This document shows positions 51,381 to 61,717 of a stretch of DNA of 64,000 nt, piece by piece. Positions within the stretch are counted from its first letter, which is position 1, and each line of letters starts with the position of its first letter. The DNA is taken from assembly GCA_963995525.1 (NCBI GenBank), contig OZ023214.1, forward strand, positions 42,403,998 through 42,467,997, in the 5' to 3' direction. Made by a program: the position numbers and the translations under genes. The DNA is from Escarpia spicata. Its lineage: Eukaryota > Annelida > Polychaeta > Sabellida > Siboglinidae. The notes under the pieces were generated by a model. That model did not search any database and had not been told where the DNA came from. It worked only from the letters and a program-made list of their open reading frames with translations.

Positions 51381-51600
51381 AGGACAAACACTGGCACATG
51401 TCAACTTCGTCAAAAAAGCGGCCTTCAGTCATCGTAAAATTTCCCCGTCTTGAATCACGTCGTCTGACAGTATCCGACGCGCGACGAACGTCGTTCACCT
51501 ATGACCCCGGTCATCAGCGGGCAATGGACGAGAAACGGTCAATTGGTGGCCAGCCCACCCAGCCAAAGCCGCACTTCCAACCACGCATCGTAGCTGGGCG
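51381..51600 (+). CDS. Exon of an unknown host gene (penultimate visible exon)
   Basis: 220 bp between ttctgttgcag and gtagggtga. The frame has R-R-L-T-V-S-D-A-R-R-T-S-F-T-Y-D-P-G-H-Q-R and ends P-H-F-Q-P-R-I-V-A-G. It ends with two bases of a codon, which the first base of the exon at 52169 completes as Arg. CpG- and GC-rich compared with the surrounding DNA. Upstream exons are not identified. Confidence 0.5.
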
Positions 51601-51724
51601 GTAGGGTGATTGCCTTTATATTGTCATTATATTACTAACAGGTCAATGGCAGACGATTAAAATCCAAGTGATTTTTTTGAGTTTATACGGTAATTTAAAC
51701 GGGAATTTTTTTTACATTTCTTGC

Positions 51725-51748
51725 CGCCCCCCCCCCCCCCCCCCCCCA
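51725..51748. repeat. C homopolymer
   Basis: A run of about 22 cytosines in the intron between 51600 and 52169. Similar C runs occur at 1276-1302, and a G run at 46930. Confidence 0.95.
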
Positions 51749-52168
51749 AATAGTTATGAAACGTAAAGGGCAGATTTTCAAAATCTGAAACTTTCGAATG
51801 GTGGCTTATAGCTTACGCTGCATGTATCAATGGTGAAAGGATGTCATTCATTTGGACAGAGTCCAGTTTGTTTGTGCGACAGATTACGAGGAACACCGTT
51901 CATGTTAATGTTCTCAAAAAAATTATTATATAGGTTCGTGGAATCGCAACTACAAGTCGGCAACACAACAAATGAGAACAAAATTTAAACTGAAGCGATT
52001 GTGTGCACGGTTAATGGAATAATTGCTTGACATACTATATAGCATGGTTTCAAAGGAGAAATTAATAGTACAGTTCCACTTCTGACGCCAAATGTCGCAG
52101 GACGTAATAAACGGTAAGAAGGTAACATATAATATACTCTCCTGACTGTAAGCCGTGCTCACCAGCAG

Positions 52169-52469
52169 GACCCCCGGTCGGATGGAGCACACGTACGGCG
52201 CGAATCCACTGGACAAGTATCCGCTGCCGACGTCCAGCGCCAAGACGACACACGACACCGTTCCAGTCGATAGCACGACCGACTACGAGGCCTCCGGTCA
52301 CGCGCCCGATCACGCGCACAGATACGCGTACGTGCCCGCCATCGAGCGTGCGCCCAGTATGACCCGACGTGCCACCATCGCTGCAGGGGGACAACCGCTG
52401 CCGAAAGGCAGGCACATGCCAGATGTAGGTGCCTACCAGTACATTGTCAGAAGCAAGCGTTCCTTGTAA
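52169..52469 (+). CDS. Terminal exon of the same unknown host gene
   Basis: After caccagcag, 100 codons to TAA. The peptide includes Y-G-A-N-P-L-D-K-Y-P-L-P, D-Y-E-A-S-G-H-A-P and M-P-D-V-G-A-Y-Q-Y-I-V-R. The tyrosine/proline/glycine pattern recalls short motifs of microtubule-associated sperm and ciliary proteins, but I do not claim a family. Phase matches 51381-51600. Confidence 0.5.
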
Positions 52470-54514
52470 TTAAGGTGGTTTAGCATTTTAGTTGTGAACA
52501 TTTTAATTAACCTATCCATCATGTGACCTGTTGCCTGGCAAACAGCTCCGCCAAGCGATCAAAACATGGATGCCGAACACTGGGTGCGTTCGCGCTTTCC
52601 GTCGTGCATTTTGTTGAAACTCTGGCCACACAACTGTTTCTTAATGACAAAAACATAAGGCAAAGTTTATAAAGTGACACCTGTATGCGGCAATGCTTGA
52701 TTTATGAGATGTTGTGCAGCAATGGTAATGTAATTCACGTATATAACCATTATCAACAATAACTGTTTGCAAAGTCGCGCGCAAAATGTTGATTGTAACG
52801 TAGGTAAACAGCGAAATACTGGATATATCAATTGTTTGCATACATAATGTAAACATAGTAGTGGACTGGCGTGCTAGGGGTTGATAAAACCCGTTACGTG
52901 TGAGTGGTACAGGGAGGGGTAGGGATAAATAGAAGTCTATTTCATCACCACAAGTGATGTTTCCTTGGAAAGATGTGTGAATACTCTTTCCAATCGTGTC
53001 AGTCGTAATTACTATAATTATAATCGTGGTGTCATGACGTCCCTAAATAAATGACAGCTGAGGGGCAGGTCAAGGGGGTTCACTGGGTTCGTGCGCAGTA
53101 CGCAGAGGCCCGCTTCCTGGCTTGGGGTATTTTCAGCCTGTTACACCGGACAGCAACGACACCGGATTCAGAGTATATCATCCTCGCAAGCCAGGGCTTT
53201 TTGCCTTGCAAAACTAGCCCTGGCTGATCCCCGATGCGAAGTGCGGAAGTTAGCCGAATCAAACTAGTAATTGACTTCGCCAGTCGCGACTGCATCCGTG
53301 AGAACAGCGCAAATACCCGCCCCAATTTGAAGACGGATAAACGACTTCTGGGAATCCCAATATATAATGACCCGTTCGCCCATTAGCACGAGCAGCTGAG
53401 CGGTATTGTGTATTGGAATAATTGCTTCTAGTTCCTAAACACTGCATGTAACACGAGCCACTGTTGGTTGAAATTAGTTTTATTATGACCACCTGACCTG
53501 CCGCTAACCACTGATCTAGTGAGCGATTCCATAGGCTGAGCTTAAATTCAGAGTTTCGCAAAGCGATCAGCCAGGGGGTACTGCTGGCAGGCTGGCACTG
53601 GCGTAATCAGCAGCAGCGACCCCTGGCGCACGAGGATGCAGCATATTCACACTTTTTCTATTTAAGGAAGTAACAAACGAATGCAACGAACTCCCCGAGT
53701 GACAGGTGCGGTGGACAAGCATACCATCGGCTAAATCGTCATCATGGCACCGTGTGTGTGTGCGCGCGCGCTCGTGCGTGCGTGCGTGTATTGTGCGTGT
53801 ATTTTTGTGTTTGCGTGCGTGTACGTGTGGTGTGTGTTTGTGTGTATGTATTGCTTGTGTCCGCGCGTGTGTACATGTGTGCGAGTGCGTGCATGTTTTC
53901 ACGCGCGCGCGCATGTTTGACATTCCTCGGAGCACCGTTAACCGTACATTCGTATATCAGGTAGTATGCTGACTGGATTCTTTTACAAGCTACATATTAA
54001 AAATGTTTGGAAATATGAAACGAATGTTGAAATACAACACCTAAAATGGTTTGAATTATGATTCGAAGTTTGCTCGTTTCAGAGAGAAGTCAAAGAAGCA
54101 TTTAGGGAAGAAAACAAAACAGCAATGTAAGTAGAGGATGCTGTAGTCGCACACGATTTGACATATAGGTGTTACACCACCCAATTTTGATTCACTGTTA
54201 CAATGATAATTAACTTATCCAAGGTAAATATATGCCTAACATGCCTTACACACAACTAACCTGCTGCGATACATTTGTCATATGAAATTGTCGTTACATA
54301 TGTATCTTCAAATAAACTACATCGTCGACGTAGGTAGGTTAGTTCTAATTTGGTGCATGTTCAGTGTGTCAATGACGTGATTGCGCTTACATTTATCCGG
54401 GCGTTAAATAATATCCGGGTGACGTTTCTGCGCGTGCGCGTATCTAGGGGAAAGTATTTAGCACCAGCTACGACTGTCGAGCTTTCATTTATTCGGGCGT
54501 TATGTATGTTTATA
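52470..54514. other. Intergenic sequence, no gene
   Basis: Contains a GT/GC-rich stretch at 53745-53915 and scattered frames without domains. Nothing further recognised. Confidence 0.5.
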
Positions 54515-54518
54515 TATA
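54515..54518. repeat. Target-site duplication TATA (left)
   Basis: Adjacent to the LTR terminus tgtgacgg; matched by 63406-63409 on the other side. The surrounding DNA is TA-rich, so the evidence is moderate. Confidence 0.55.
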
Positions 54519-54612
54519 TGTGACGGGGCCAATTTGTACAACAACAAGTCGGCTCCAATCTTTTCGATCAAGTTCTTTATTTGTGGTCTTACTTCCGGAT
54601 ACAAAAAGAAAC

Positions 54613-54882
54613 CTAGGCAAAGTAAACAGTTTGTCAATACAGTACTAACAATACAAATATACGTACGTAGATATATTAATGATTATGATGCGTGGACACA
54701 TGTCACACAGCACGCACGCGCAATATAATGAATCCAGTATAATGTAAAGTAACCTAAAGATCTATAATTGTCGTACAAGTTATACTAGGAATGCAAATGT
54801 ATGTAAATCAACAACACAAGTATAAGCATCTAACAGATGCAATAATTACATAATCTACCATGACTGTAATGACCATGCTCAC
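54613..54882 (-). other. Intron-like segment B in the 3' LTR (270 bp)
   Basis: Donor gtgagcatgg and acceptor tttactttgcctag with a good pyrimidine tract. AT-rich, no open frame, no inverted ends. Its removal reproduces the 5' LTR sequence exactly (ttggg joined to gtttc). Confidence 0.75.
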
Positions 54883-55142
54883 CCCAACACTGCTCTGGAG
54901 GCTCATTAATGAATCTCACATCATTCATTCGAGGCCTGTGGCCGGTTGCATGACACGCACCCAACTTAGGCGGTCGAATTACACCCAACTCCCTAGGTGT
55001 CACCTAGCTGGGCAGATGCTTAGGAAGCGTTGCATGACAGGCACCCAGACGTCGCCCAACTAAGTGCTAGTGGCACGATTAACCGATAAGCAGATTACCG
55101 CGTTTTCAGGGCAAATCTTCCCAGAGTTCATTTCATTTCATC

Positions 55143-55610
55143 ATGGCGGACGCAAAACTACAAATTCGAAATAGGAAAGAGAATTTCGTTCACGACGAAA
55201 TAATCGCCCTCATACAGGCGTATGGCAGGAGTAAAAACACACTCCAAGGGCGGTTCAAGTCGACGCTGTCCAACCGCGACAAGAAGGTAGCATGGGACAT
55301 GGTTACATCAGAAGTGAACGCCGTTTCGAAGTCGCACCGTAGTGTTGACGACTTGAAACAGAAATGGCAGAAACTTGCCAGCGATGCGAGGGCAGACCTG
55401 GCAAGACGGAAACACCAAGGGACAGGTGGTGGACCGCGTCGCAAAGACGGCATATACACTGATCTGATCGCCGACATCTTCGGAGAGGAATCGGCCCTTA
55501 TAGACGGGATAGAAGGCGGCATGGATGTGGGCGACAACGGCCTGTTCGCAATCGAAGCTGAAGGTTTGCTAATGTCATTTCTTTATTTGTGCTTAATTCC
55601 TTTAAAATAA
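55143..55610 (+). CDS. Myb/SANT-like DNA-binding protein exon, Harbinger-associated
   Basis: ATG in good context (catcATGG), then K-E-N-F-V-H-D-E-I-I-A-L-I-Q-A-Y, K-S-T-L-S-N-R-D-K-K-V-A-W and D-D-L-K-Q-K-W-Q-K-L-A-S-D-A. This is the pattern of the Myb/SANT-like domain (Myb_DNA-bind_5 type) found in NAIF1-like proteins and in the second protein of PIF/Harbinger transposons. It ends at 55610, or at a donor-like aaggtttgc near 55565. Terminal-repeat-like sequence (gttgcatgacacgcaccc and gttgcatgacaggcaccc) occurs at 54943 and 55032. No transposase is visible, so this is likely a Harbinger remnant lying antisense in intron A of the LTR. Confidence 0.65.
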   Translation: MADAKLQIRNRKENFVHDEIIALIQAYGRSKNTLQGRFKSTLSNRDKKVAWDMVTSEVNAVSKSHRSVDDLKQKWQKLASDARADLARRKHQGTGGGPRRKDGIYTDLIADIFGEESALIDGIEGGMDVGDNGLFAIEAEGLLMSFLYLCLIPLK

Positions 55611-55619
55611 GCCGCAATT

Positions 55620-56650
55620 GCTTTGTGAGTTGTCTTAGAAACTACGTTAGTCGGTCACAATTAACAAGGTTGTACACGCATCCACCGTAACTAAATAAAT
55701 GTGTCCTTGGTACTGCTACTGATGTAATGTTGCACCATAATTATCTAACAGTGATAGTTGCGAATCTCGAATCTGAATGTTACGTTGAACGATCAATCCT
55801 GATAATTACACAACGTTTGATCTGTCTGTGGAGGACTCAGAAGAGAAAGGAGACAGAAAAAAACATTAATAGATGAGCTCGATTTATAACATCAGTAGTG
55901 TGTCACTGTTTTTGATCTTGTGTCATCAGTGTATACACGTCTCGTGTCATCAGTGTATACACGTTTCGGGATGTTCCTATGCCTATGCCTGGCTCCCTCC
56001 TGCAATGGCATGGTGCAACATGTCATTTATAGCAGAACACATATAATTATTTACACAAGTATTTCAATTCCATATTCCTATACTACTTTGTGTTACCATA
56101 TTCTGTTCCAATTTACTACACAGTATACCTATTCTATGACTTGTTAAATGACTGAACCAAACACTCGGCCAGTGTTTACCACCTAGCTACACTATCCACG
56201 GTGGCTCCCAACTTGTTTTCAAGTGTCAGTCTCTAGGGAATATGCTCCACACTCTACACAGCCAACCCCATAGGGTGATTAATCAGGAGGACATTAGTGG
56301 CTACTGGGCAGTTTCTGATACTGACTGCACAGCTTTATAGAACACATTTTGTTGCTAAATGCATAATATGGCCGTATATTAACCTAATAGCATGTAGATT
56401 AAGCATCATAATACACAACACAGTACCTGATTAAACATGATTAAAACTGTATACTCTGCAAGTTATATCACCAGCAGGATGCAAGCATTCTAAAACTCAT
56501 TAAGACCACTACTGTTTACAACCAGCCAGTGTGGGTCAACCACAGCATCCTGGGGTGTCCACTCAAAGCAATTTTCCATATAGTGAAAACCCTTATAACT
56601 AAATAATTGCTTTAAAACATCCATGCAAGTTTAGGTCTAATGATGGACAA
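55620..56650. other. Remainder of intron-like segment A, no gene
   Basis: AT-rich sequence without recognisable domain between the Myb-like frame and the LTR block. A duplicated short motif gtgtcatcagtgtatacacg occurs at 55920-55970. Confidence 0.5.
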
Positions 56651-57159
56651 TCTTTCACTTCATGATGTGGTATAATTAGAAAAGGGAAATAATACCTTAA
56701 AAGTATTATTGAACAAGTTGACACTCACCAAAAATAAATGTCTCCTCCTAGTTGTGTGAAACCTGAGCCAGCCTAGCCCACAGCTGCTGTACCAATGCTT
56801 GGTGAAAATACACACGTGACCAGTGTCTCTGGAGTTTATCTCATACCATTCAAGCAACTGGTTACTCATAGTAATTAATTACCTAAATATAATTATAATC
56901 AACACCTTAGCAATTAAATCATGAAAATGTAGTTTCACAAAATAAAGAATGTAACAATATCCGTCATCTACTTAGCATATGGTGCTGCCATATTGTGGCT
57001 GGTGGCGACATTAGAATGACAATTAAGATGTATTCCATCTCTTAATTAGCATGTTACAACATAACTATGAACATGTGTAGGTGTCCAAACTGCTACCTTA
57101 CAATCTTCCGAGCTAAATGTCTGCCGTCTCGGTAGACACTAATTCTACTCATCGTTCCT

Positions 57160-58506
57160 TCAGTGATTGTGCAATAGCTGCTTCTGTAGATCCTTTCTCA
57201 AGGAAGCAATTAGTGCTTTTGACAGAGAGGTAATTGCCCTGTCTATGGAATCTTCCATATCAGTGAATTTACAAACATTGACAGTCTGCACAGCAGCAGA
57301 GCTTGGTAGACGATGTAGGTTGGTATGTTTTCCTGCAGTGGTTCGTACCGAACGTCGAATTATTTGTCGCCCATTATCTGCATTCCCAACTCCTGCTCGT
57401 CTAACTTCCATCTCAACGGCATCTGGCAGTTGTCCTCTATCCTCATTTTGATTTAAGGCATCATCTACGACACCTGTGGGCACACCTGGCACAACTCCTT
57501 GACATAAGCTGTCAATTGTTATAACATCCAGCTCGTTTTCTGAATCCGATGACCCTGGAGTGTTGGAATCAGTAGGTGGTGCAATTGTTTCCTGGTTGTC
57601 ATTACTTCGCAACTCAGTGTACTCATTGTCGGGCACTAATTCTTTGTTATCCAACAACTCAGCTCGATGGATTGCTTTTGTGGCTCCAAAACCATCAGCT
57701 GGTTGAATGATATATACATTGCCACCATCGAGACAAGACAACACTTTGTATGGAGTCGGTTTCCATGCGTCCTGAATCTTGGCACGACCAATGGGATGGT
57801 TGCGCAAGAAGACCCTTGATCCAATCCTGATGCCTTGATCATTTACTTTCTTCTCCTGCCGTCTCTTTCGTGCATGTACTCCTCGATCAGTATTGCGACG
57901 AACTCGCTCTAGTACATGGTTCAGCCTATGACAATGGCTCTCCAACCAATCATCCACCGACCCAGTCCTGGCATCTTCCTGTGTCAACCCCAGGAACGAT
58001 TCAGCAGGCAGTCTTGGATCTCGTCCAAACATAACGAAGAATGGCGAATATCCCGTTGAAGCATGTGGTGTGGCATTGTATGCAAATGTCAGCTCTGGCA
58101 AGTGTTTCGGCCATCGTCGTTTCTCATCTGCTGATAGGGTTCGGAGTAAGTTGTGCATCGTTCTGTTATATCGTTCACATTGAGCGTTTCCTTGCGATCT
58201 GTACGGTGTTGTCTTTGTCTTCTTGATGTCGTACATACGGCACAATTCTCTAATCACAGTACCATCAAAGTTGCGACCTTGATCACTGTGAATTCGTCTC
58301 GGTACGCCAAACTGGACAAACCAGTTATTTACCAACACGGTGGCAACTGTCTTTGTCTTTTGGTCTTTCGTTGGAATTGCTTGTGTGAATTTGGTGAAGA
58401 TATCTGTGATGACCAGCACATTCTCACGTCCATCTGATGCAGGCTCCAAAACCGTAAAGTCAATCGCCAACACATCGAGTGGTGCAGTAGCCACGAGACT
58501 ACCCAT
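57160..58506 (-). CDS. Gypsy integrase core and C-terminal domain
   Basis: 448 codons. Catalytic D-D-E residues are seen in V-L-A-I-D-F-T (first Asp), R-I-H-S-D-Q-G-R-N-F (second Asp) and G-N-A-Q-C-E-R-Y-N (Glu), followed by A-Y-N-A-T-P-H-A-S-T-G-Y-S-P and a GPY/F-like module (K-V-L-S-C-L-D-G-G). The tail is Asp/Asn-rich, then basic. It is in the same frame as the upstream reverse-transcriptase frame; only the TAA at 58525-58527 separates them. The frame ends about 55 bp before the 3' LTR. Confidence 0.92.
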   Translation of the reverse strand: MGSLVATAPLDVLAIDFTVLEPASDGRENVLVITDIFTKFTQAIPTKDQKTKTVATVLVNNWFVQFGVPRRIHSDQGRNFDGTVIRELCRMYDIKKTKTTPYRSQGNAQCERYNRTMHNLLRTLSADEKRRWPKHLPELTFAYNATPHASTGYSPFFVMFGRDPRLPAESFLGLTQEDARTGSVDDWLESHCHRLNHVLERVRRNTDRGVHARKRRQEKKVNDQGIRIGSRVFLRNHPIGRAKIQDAWKPTPYKVLSCLDGGNVYIIQPADGFGATKAIHRAELLDNKELVPDNEYTELRSNDNQETIAPPTDSNTPGSSDSENELDVITIDSLCQGVVPGVPTGVVDDALNQNEDRGQLPDAVEMEVRRAGVGNADNGRQIIRRSVRTTAGKHTNLHRLPSSAAVQTVNVCKFTDMEDSIDRAITSLSKALIASLRKDLQKQLLHNH

Positions 58507-58524
58507 ATGTGTTTGCAGCTTGGG

Positions 58525-60981
58525 TTATTTGTCTTTAGCCAGACAACAACGCTCACACTTGTCACACCATCTTTGTACATCACACGTCATCGTTGGCCAG
58601 TAACAGCGCATCTTTATTAATGCTAATGTGCGTTCTGAACCTTGATGTCCAGCAGCATCGTGCATTGCGGTTAGTACTCTGTTGCGTAACTGAGTGGGTA
58701 AAACCAGTTGATTGATTTCCACTCCTTCGATCTCGATTTTCCTTGTCAATACTCCGTCCTTGAAAGAAAGCTTAGTTTGTTGACCAATGATTTTCCTCGC
58801 TGGCTTGCTCAGTGTCATTATCCGTCTTCTTGTTGGTTTGTGGTTTGATTTGAGATATGGCAACACTTGCCTAATCTCTTCATCCTGTTCTTGCATGGTT
58901 ATCATCTCAGTCTTTGGGATGGTAGATAGCATGGTGGCTGTTGCAGTTGTTATCTCATGAACAAACACGTCTCGTGCTGTCGGGTTTTGTGAAGACAGGA
59001 TGTCGTTTGTTTCATGAATCTTTGATCTAAGTTCGGTTGAGAGGATTGTACCACCAACAGTCTCCTGAATTATAGTAGATACGGCAAATGGTGTCATTTC
59101 TCGTTCGGATTCTTCTCTATCACTCGGCGGTCTCCTGCTCAAGGAATCAGCATTCCTATTTGCACGGCCAGATCGGTACTTCAAACTGAAATCGAATGAT
59201 GCCAGTTGTGAAGCCCACCGCATCTCTGTGGCTCCAAGCTTGGACGTTTGCAGGTAACTCAACGGGTTGTTGTCTGTGAAGACGACAAATTTCGACCCGA
59301 GTAGGTAGTCCCGAAACCTTTCCGTAACAGCCCACTTCAGTGCTAGAAATTCAAGCTTCATGCTACTGTAGTTCTCCATATTTCTCTCTGTTGGCTTGAG
59401 GCTTCTACTCGCATAGCAGATCACTCTACGTCCCTCTTCAAAGTCTTGGGAGAGTACAGCTCCCAGTGCTTGGTACGACGCATCCACCTCCACAACAAAC
59501 GGTTGAGAGAAATCGGGGTATGCAAGCACTCTACCAGAAGTGAGTTGTTTTTTTAGCTGCTCAAATGATTCTTGACAATCTGCAGACCATCGGTTTGCGA
59601 AAGGAACGAAAATAGATGCAGAACTGTCAAGAGTCTTCCTTTGTCTGGTATTCTTCTTGCGATGTTTCGTCTTAGTACCACCGAGCAAAGCGTTAAGCGG
59701 AGCTGCAATCTTGGAGAATCCAGATACCATACGTCTGTAGTACCCAGCAAGTCCCAAGAAACTCCTAAGCTCTGTCTCAGAGGTTGGTGTTGGCCAACTG
59801 TCTATGGCCTCAGTCTTTTCAGGGTCACATGACACACCATCTTCCGACACAATGTGACCTAGATAGTTTATCTTGCGCTTGAAGAGATGACACTTTGATG
59901 GCTTTAGCTTCAAACCTTGCTCTTCTAAGCGTGTCAAAACAACTTCTAGATTGGTGATCATCTCCTCAATGCTCTTTGCATACAGCAAAATGTCGTCGAG
60001 GTATATTAGTAGATTCTCGTAGTTGAAATCAGCTAACATGCTTTCCATGAGACGCTGATACGTGGCAGGAGCATTGCAAAGACCAAACGGCATTCTCGTG
60101 AACTCGAAGAGTCCCCCTGTTCCTACGCGAAAAGCGGTTTTCGGTATGTCGTTTTCTTCCATGGCACATTGCATGTATCCTTGGGCGGCATCCAAGGTGC
60201 AGAAATATATGGCTCCTCGGAGTGCTTCCAACGCCTCGTCAATTCTTGGCAGGGGGTATGCGTGTTTCCGAGTCCTTAGATTTAAAGGACGGTAGTCGAC
60301 ACACACTCTCAGCTCTCCAGTCTTCTTCCTCACTAGCACTGCCTGAAACGCCCACGGGCTGTTGCTCTTTCGGATAATGCCTTGCCGCATCCAATTTTCT
60401 AGATGTTGTCGCACTTCCTGCTGTAGGTTGGGCGGCACTCGACGATGTGGAATCCTTATGGGCGTTTCATCAGTTAGTGGTATCCCATGTTTCACATTGT
60501 CAATGTAGCCTAGGTCGTCATCACCGAGACTGAACGCACCCACATGCCTGAGTAGCATGGCGTGTAGCAACTTCTTCTGTTCTTCACTGAGGTTGTTCTC
60601 CTCTATATCTAAACTGAATGGAAGTTCAGGTAGATCTTCAGTCTTCGGTGTGATGTCTTCTTGTAGTGGGCCTAACACTACCTTGTCTTCTTCCACCTGA
60701 TGGATCTGACAGTCGCGCTCCAGTTGACCATCTACTACTGTTACTTTGGTCATCAGTCCGAGTCGCGTTCGTGGGTTTAGCCAAATGTCCTGTTCGGTTT
60801 CATTGGCGACACACAGAACAACTCTTCCCTTTTCAAGAATGGACAAGGTATCATGTACCTTGATCCCTTGAGGTAGATGTATTTCAACCCCAACTCGCTC
60901 CACCAACACCTCGCCTGACATTTTCTTATTACCAGTACACGGTACTGACGTCACTGTCCATGCAGGTAGAAGCACAGGCAT
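58525..60981 (-). CDS. Gypsy reverse transcriptase, RNase H and integrase zinc-binding domain
   Basis: 818 codons. Reverse transcriptase: V-C-V-D-Y-R-P-L-N, F-C-T-L-D-A-A-Q-G-Y, F-T-R-M-P-F-G-L-C-N-A-P-A-T-Y, catalytic Y-L-D-D-I-L-L near 59995-60015, and Y-L-G-H-I-V-S. RNase H: V-V-E-V-D-A-S-Y-Q-A-L-G, E-F-L-A-L-K-W-A-V and F-T-D-N-N-P-L-S-Y. Integrase N-terminal HHCC zinc site: H-D-A-A-G-H-Q-G and C-D-K-C-E-R-C. Domain order and motifs are those of Ty3/Gypsy. All catalytic residues I can place are intact. Confidence 0.95.
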   Translation of the reverse strand: MPVLLPAWTVTSVPCTGNKKMSGEVLVERVGVEIHLPQGIKVHDTLSILEKGRVVLCVANETEQDIWLNPRTRLGLMTKVTVVDGQLERDCQIHQVEEDKVVLGPLQEDITPKTEDLPELPFSLDIEENNLSEEQKKLLHAMLLRHVGAFSLGDDDLGYIDNVKHGIPLTDETPIRIPHRRVPPNLQQEVRQHLENWMRQGIIRKSNSPWAFQAVLVRKKTGELRVCVDYRPLNLRTRKHAYPLPRIDEALEALRGAIYFCTLDAAQGYMQCAMEENDIPKTAFRVGTGGLFEFTRMPFGLCNAPATYQRLMESMLADFNYENLLIYLDDILLYAKSIEEMITNLEVVLTRLEEQGLKLKPSKCHLFKRKINYLGHIVSEDGVSCDPEKTEAIDSWPTPTSETELRSFLGLAGYYRRMVSGFSKIAAPLNALLGGTKTKHRKKNTRQRKTLDSSASIFVPFANRWSADCQESFEQLKKQLTSGRVLAYPDFSQPFVVEVDASYQALGAVLSQDFEEGRRVICYASRSLKPTERNMENYSSMKLEFLALKWAVTERFRDYLLGSKFVVFTDNNPLSYLQTSKLGATEMRWASQLASFDFSLKYRSGRANRNADSLSRRPPSDREESEREMTPFAVSTIIQETVGGTILSTELRSKIHETNDILSSQNPTARDVFVHEITTATATMLSTIPKTEMITMQEQDEEIRQVLPYLKSNHKPTRRRIMTLSKPARKIIGQQTKLSFKDGVLTRKIEIEGVEINQLVLPTQLRNRVLTAMHDAAGHQGSERTLALIKMRCYWPTMTCDVQRWCDKCERCCLAKDK

Positions 60982-60989
60982 CTTACCTG

Positions 60990-61538
60990 CTACCTTGGCA
61001 AGACCAACTGGTATTTTGGAGTTGTTTCCTCTGTTTTAGTTGCGTGCAGAGGCAGTTCGCTAAGCCAATCTGGTCCATCTGGGTGTTTCTGAAATTCCTC
61101 ACTTCCCATTGTATTCAACACATGTTTTGAGATTCGCCGCAACACATTGCATCCTAGAAGGCCAGGAACCGATTCTTTTGCTGCTCGCTGGGCAGGATTT
61201 GGAGAATCTCGCACTACGAGCATTCCTACTCCACTGTATCTATTGTCAAGTGCGACAAGATCTGGCTCGAAGTAACCGACATATGGAATGCTGAGCCCAT
61301 TTGCTGCTGTGAGAGTTAGAACTGTGTCTATCTGGATGAGCCGATATCCCTCTGGTTCTAACAATCGACGATAGAATGATTCTGTCACCATTGATACCTC
61401 TGACCCAGAGTCCAATAAACACCTACATTCTACATCTCCAATCTTGATGGTTGCTTCTGAACAATGACCTATTGCCCTGGAGTAAATCCTCTCCGAATCG
61501 ATGCCATCCAGCAAGCCAAAGTCACCCTCTTCCACCAC
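60990..61538 (-). CDS. Gypsy aspartic protease
   Basis: 182 codons with the active-site block C-L-L-D-S-G-S-E-V-S-M-V and the later hydrophobic P-G-L-L-G-C-N-V-L pattern. The frame ends at 60990; the reverse-transcriptase frame continues one base displaced, at a run of four A (about 61013). This could be a one-base deletion or a programmed shift. The frame before it, carrying the gag zinc knuckle, ends at about 61558. Confidence 0.85.
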   Translation of the reverse strand: MVEEGDFGLLDGIDSERIYSRAIGHCSEATIKIGDVECRCLLDSGSEVSMVTESFYRRLLEPEGYRLIQIDTVLTLTAANGLSIPYVGYFEPDLVALDNRYSGVGMLVVRDSPNPAQRAAKESVPGLLGCNVLRRISKHVLNTMGSEEFQKHPDGPDWLSELPLHATKTEETTPKYQLVLPR

Positions 61539-61557
61539 TTGGCTTTCAGTGATGGAG

Positions 61558-61717
61558 GGAATCAGTTTCCCACCTGCGTCTTGCTTGAGGGATGTTCCTG
61601 CATTTGCGGTTGTCTACCTCGTTTCTGTTGATTTGCCAACTTCTTGGCTGGACACTCCCTGATCATGTGATCAGGTGATCCACAGCCATAACACACCCGT
61701 ATACCGTTCTCGTTTCT
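61558..61717 (-). CDS. Gag zinc-knuckle extension after an in-frame stop
   Basis: In the same frame as gag but after the TGA at 61718-61720, the sequence encodes V-C-Y-G-C-G-S-P-D-H-M-I-R-E-C-P, a CCHC nucleic-acid-binding knuckle. It then runs basic and Gln-rich to a stop near 61558. The stop is probably a mutation that removes the knuckle from gag; readthrough is possible but unproven. Confidence 0.75.

Larger units (their letters stand above)
54936..56728 (-). other. Intron-like segment A in the 3' LTR (1,793 bp)
   Basis: Donor gtgagtgtc, acceptor ggccacag. The pyrimidine tract before the acceptor is poor, because Harbinger-like terminal sequence (ggttgcatgacacgcaccca on the plus strand, 54941-54960) lies there. 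It contains the Myb/SANT-like frame on the opposite strand. The intron may have received a transposon, or the whole segment may be insertion-derived. Confidence 0.6.
54519..57102 (-). repeat. 3' LTR, 2,584 bp, with two intron-like insertions
   Basis: Matches the 532-bp 5' LTR in three blocks: 57102-56729, 54935-54883 and 54612-54519. The two extra segments (54936-56728 and 54613-54882) begin with GTGAGT and GTGAGC and end with ACAG and CTAG on the LTR sense strand. They therefore have the form of spliceosomal introns. A 9-base stretch (gagagccag) at the first junction in the 5' LTR is not found in this LTR. Confidence 0.85.

Noticed and set aside
53567..53972. Arg/Thr/His and Cys/Val-rich frames near 53.7-53.9 kb
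   Set aside because: They translate a GT/GC-rich simple repeat.
57167..60863. Plus-strand frames of 60-94 codons opposite the Gypsy pol gene
   Set aside because: Antisense shadows of a well-supported coding sequence.
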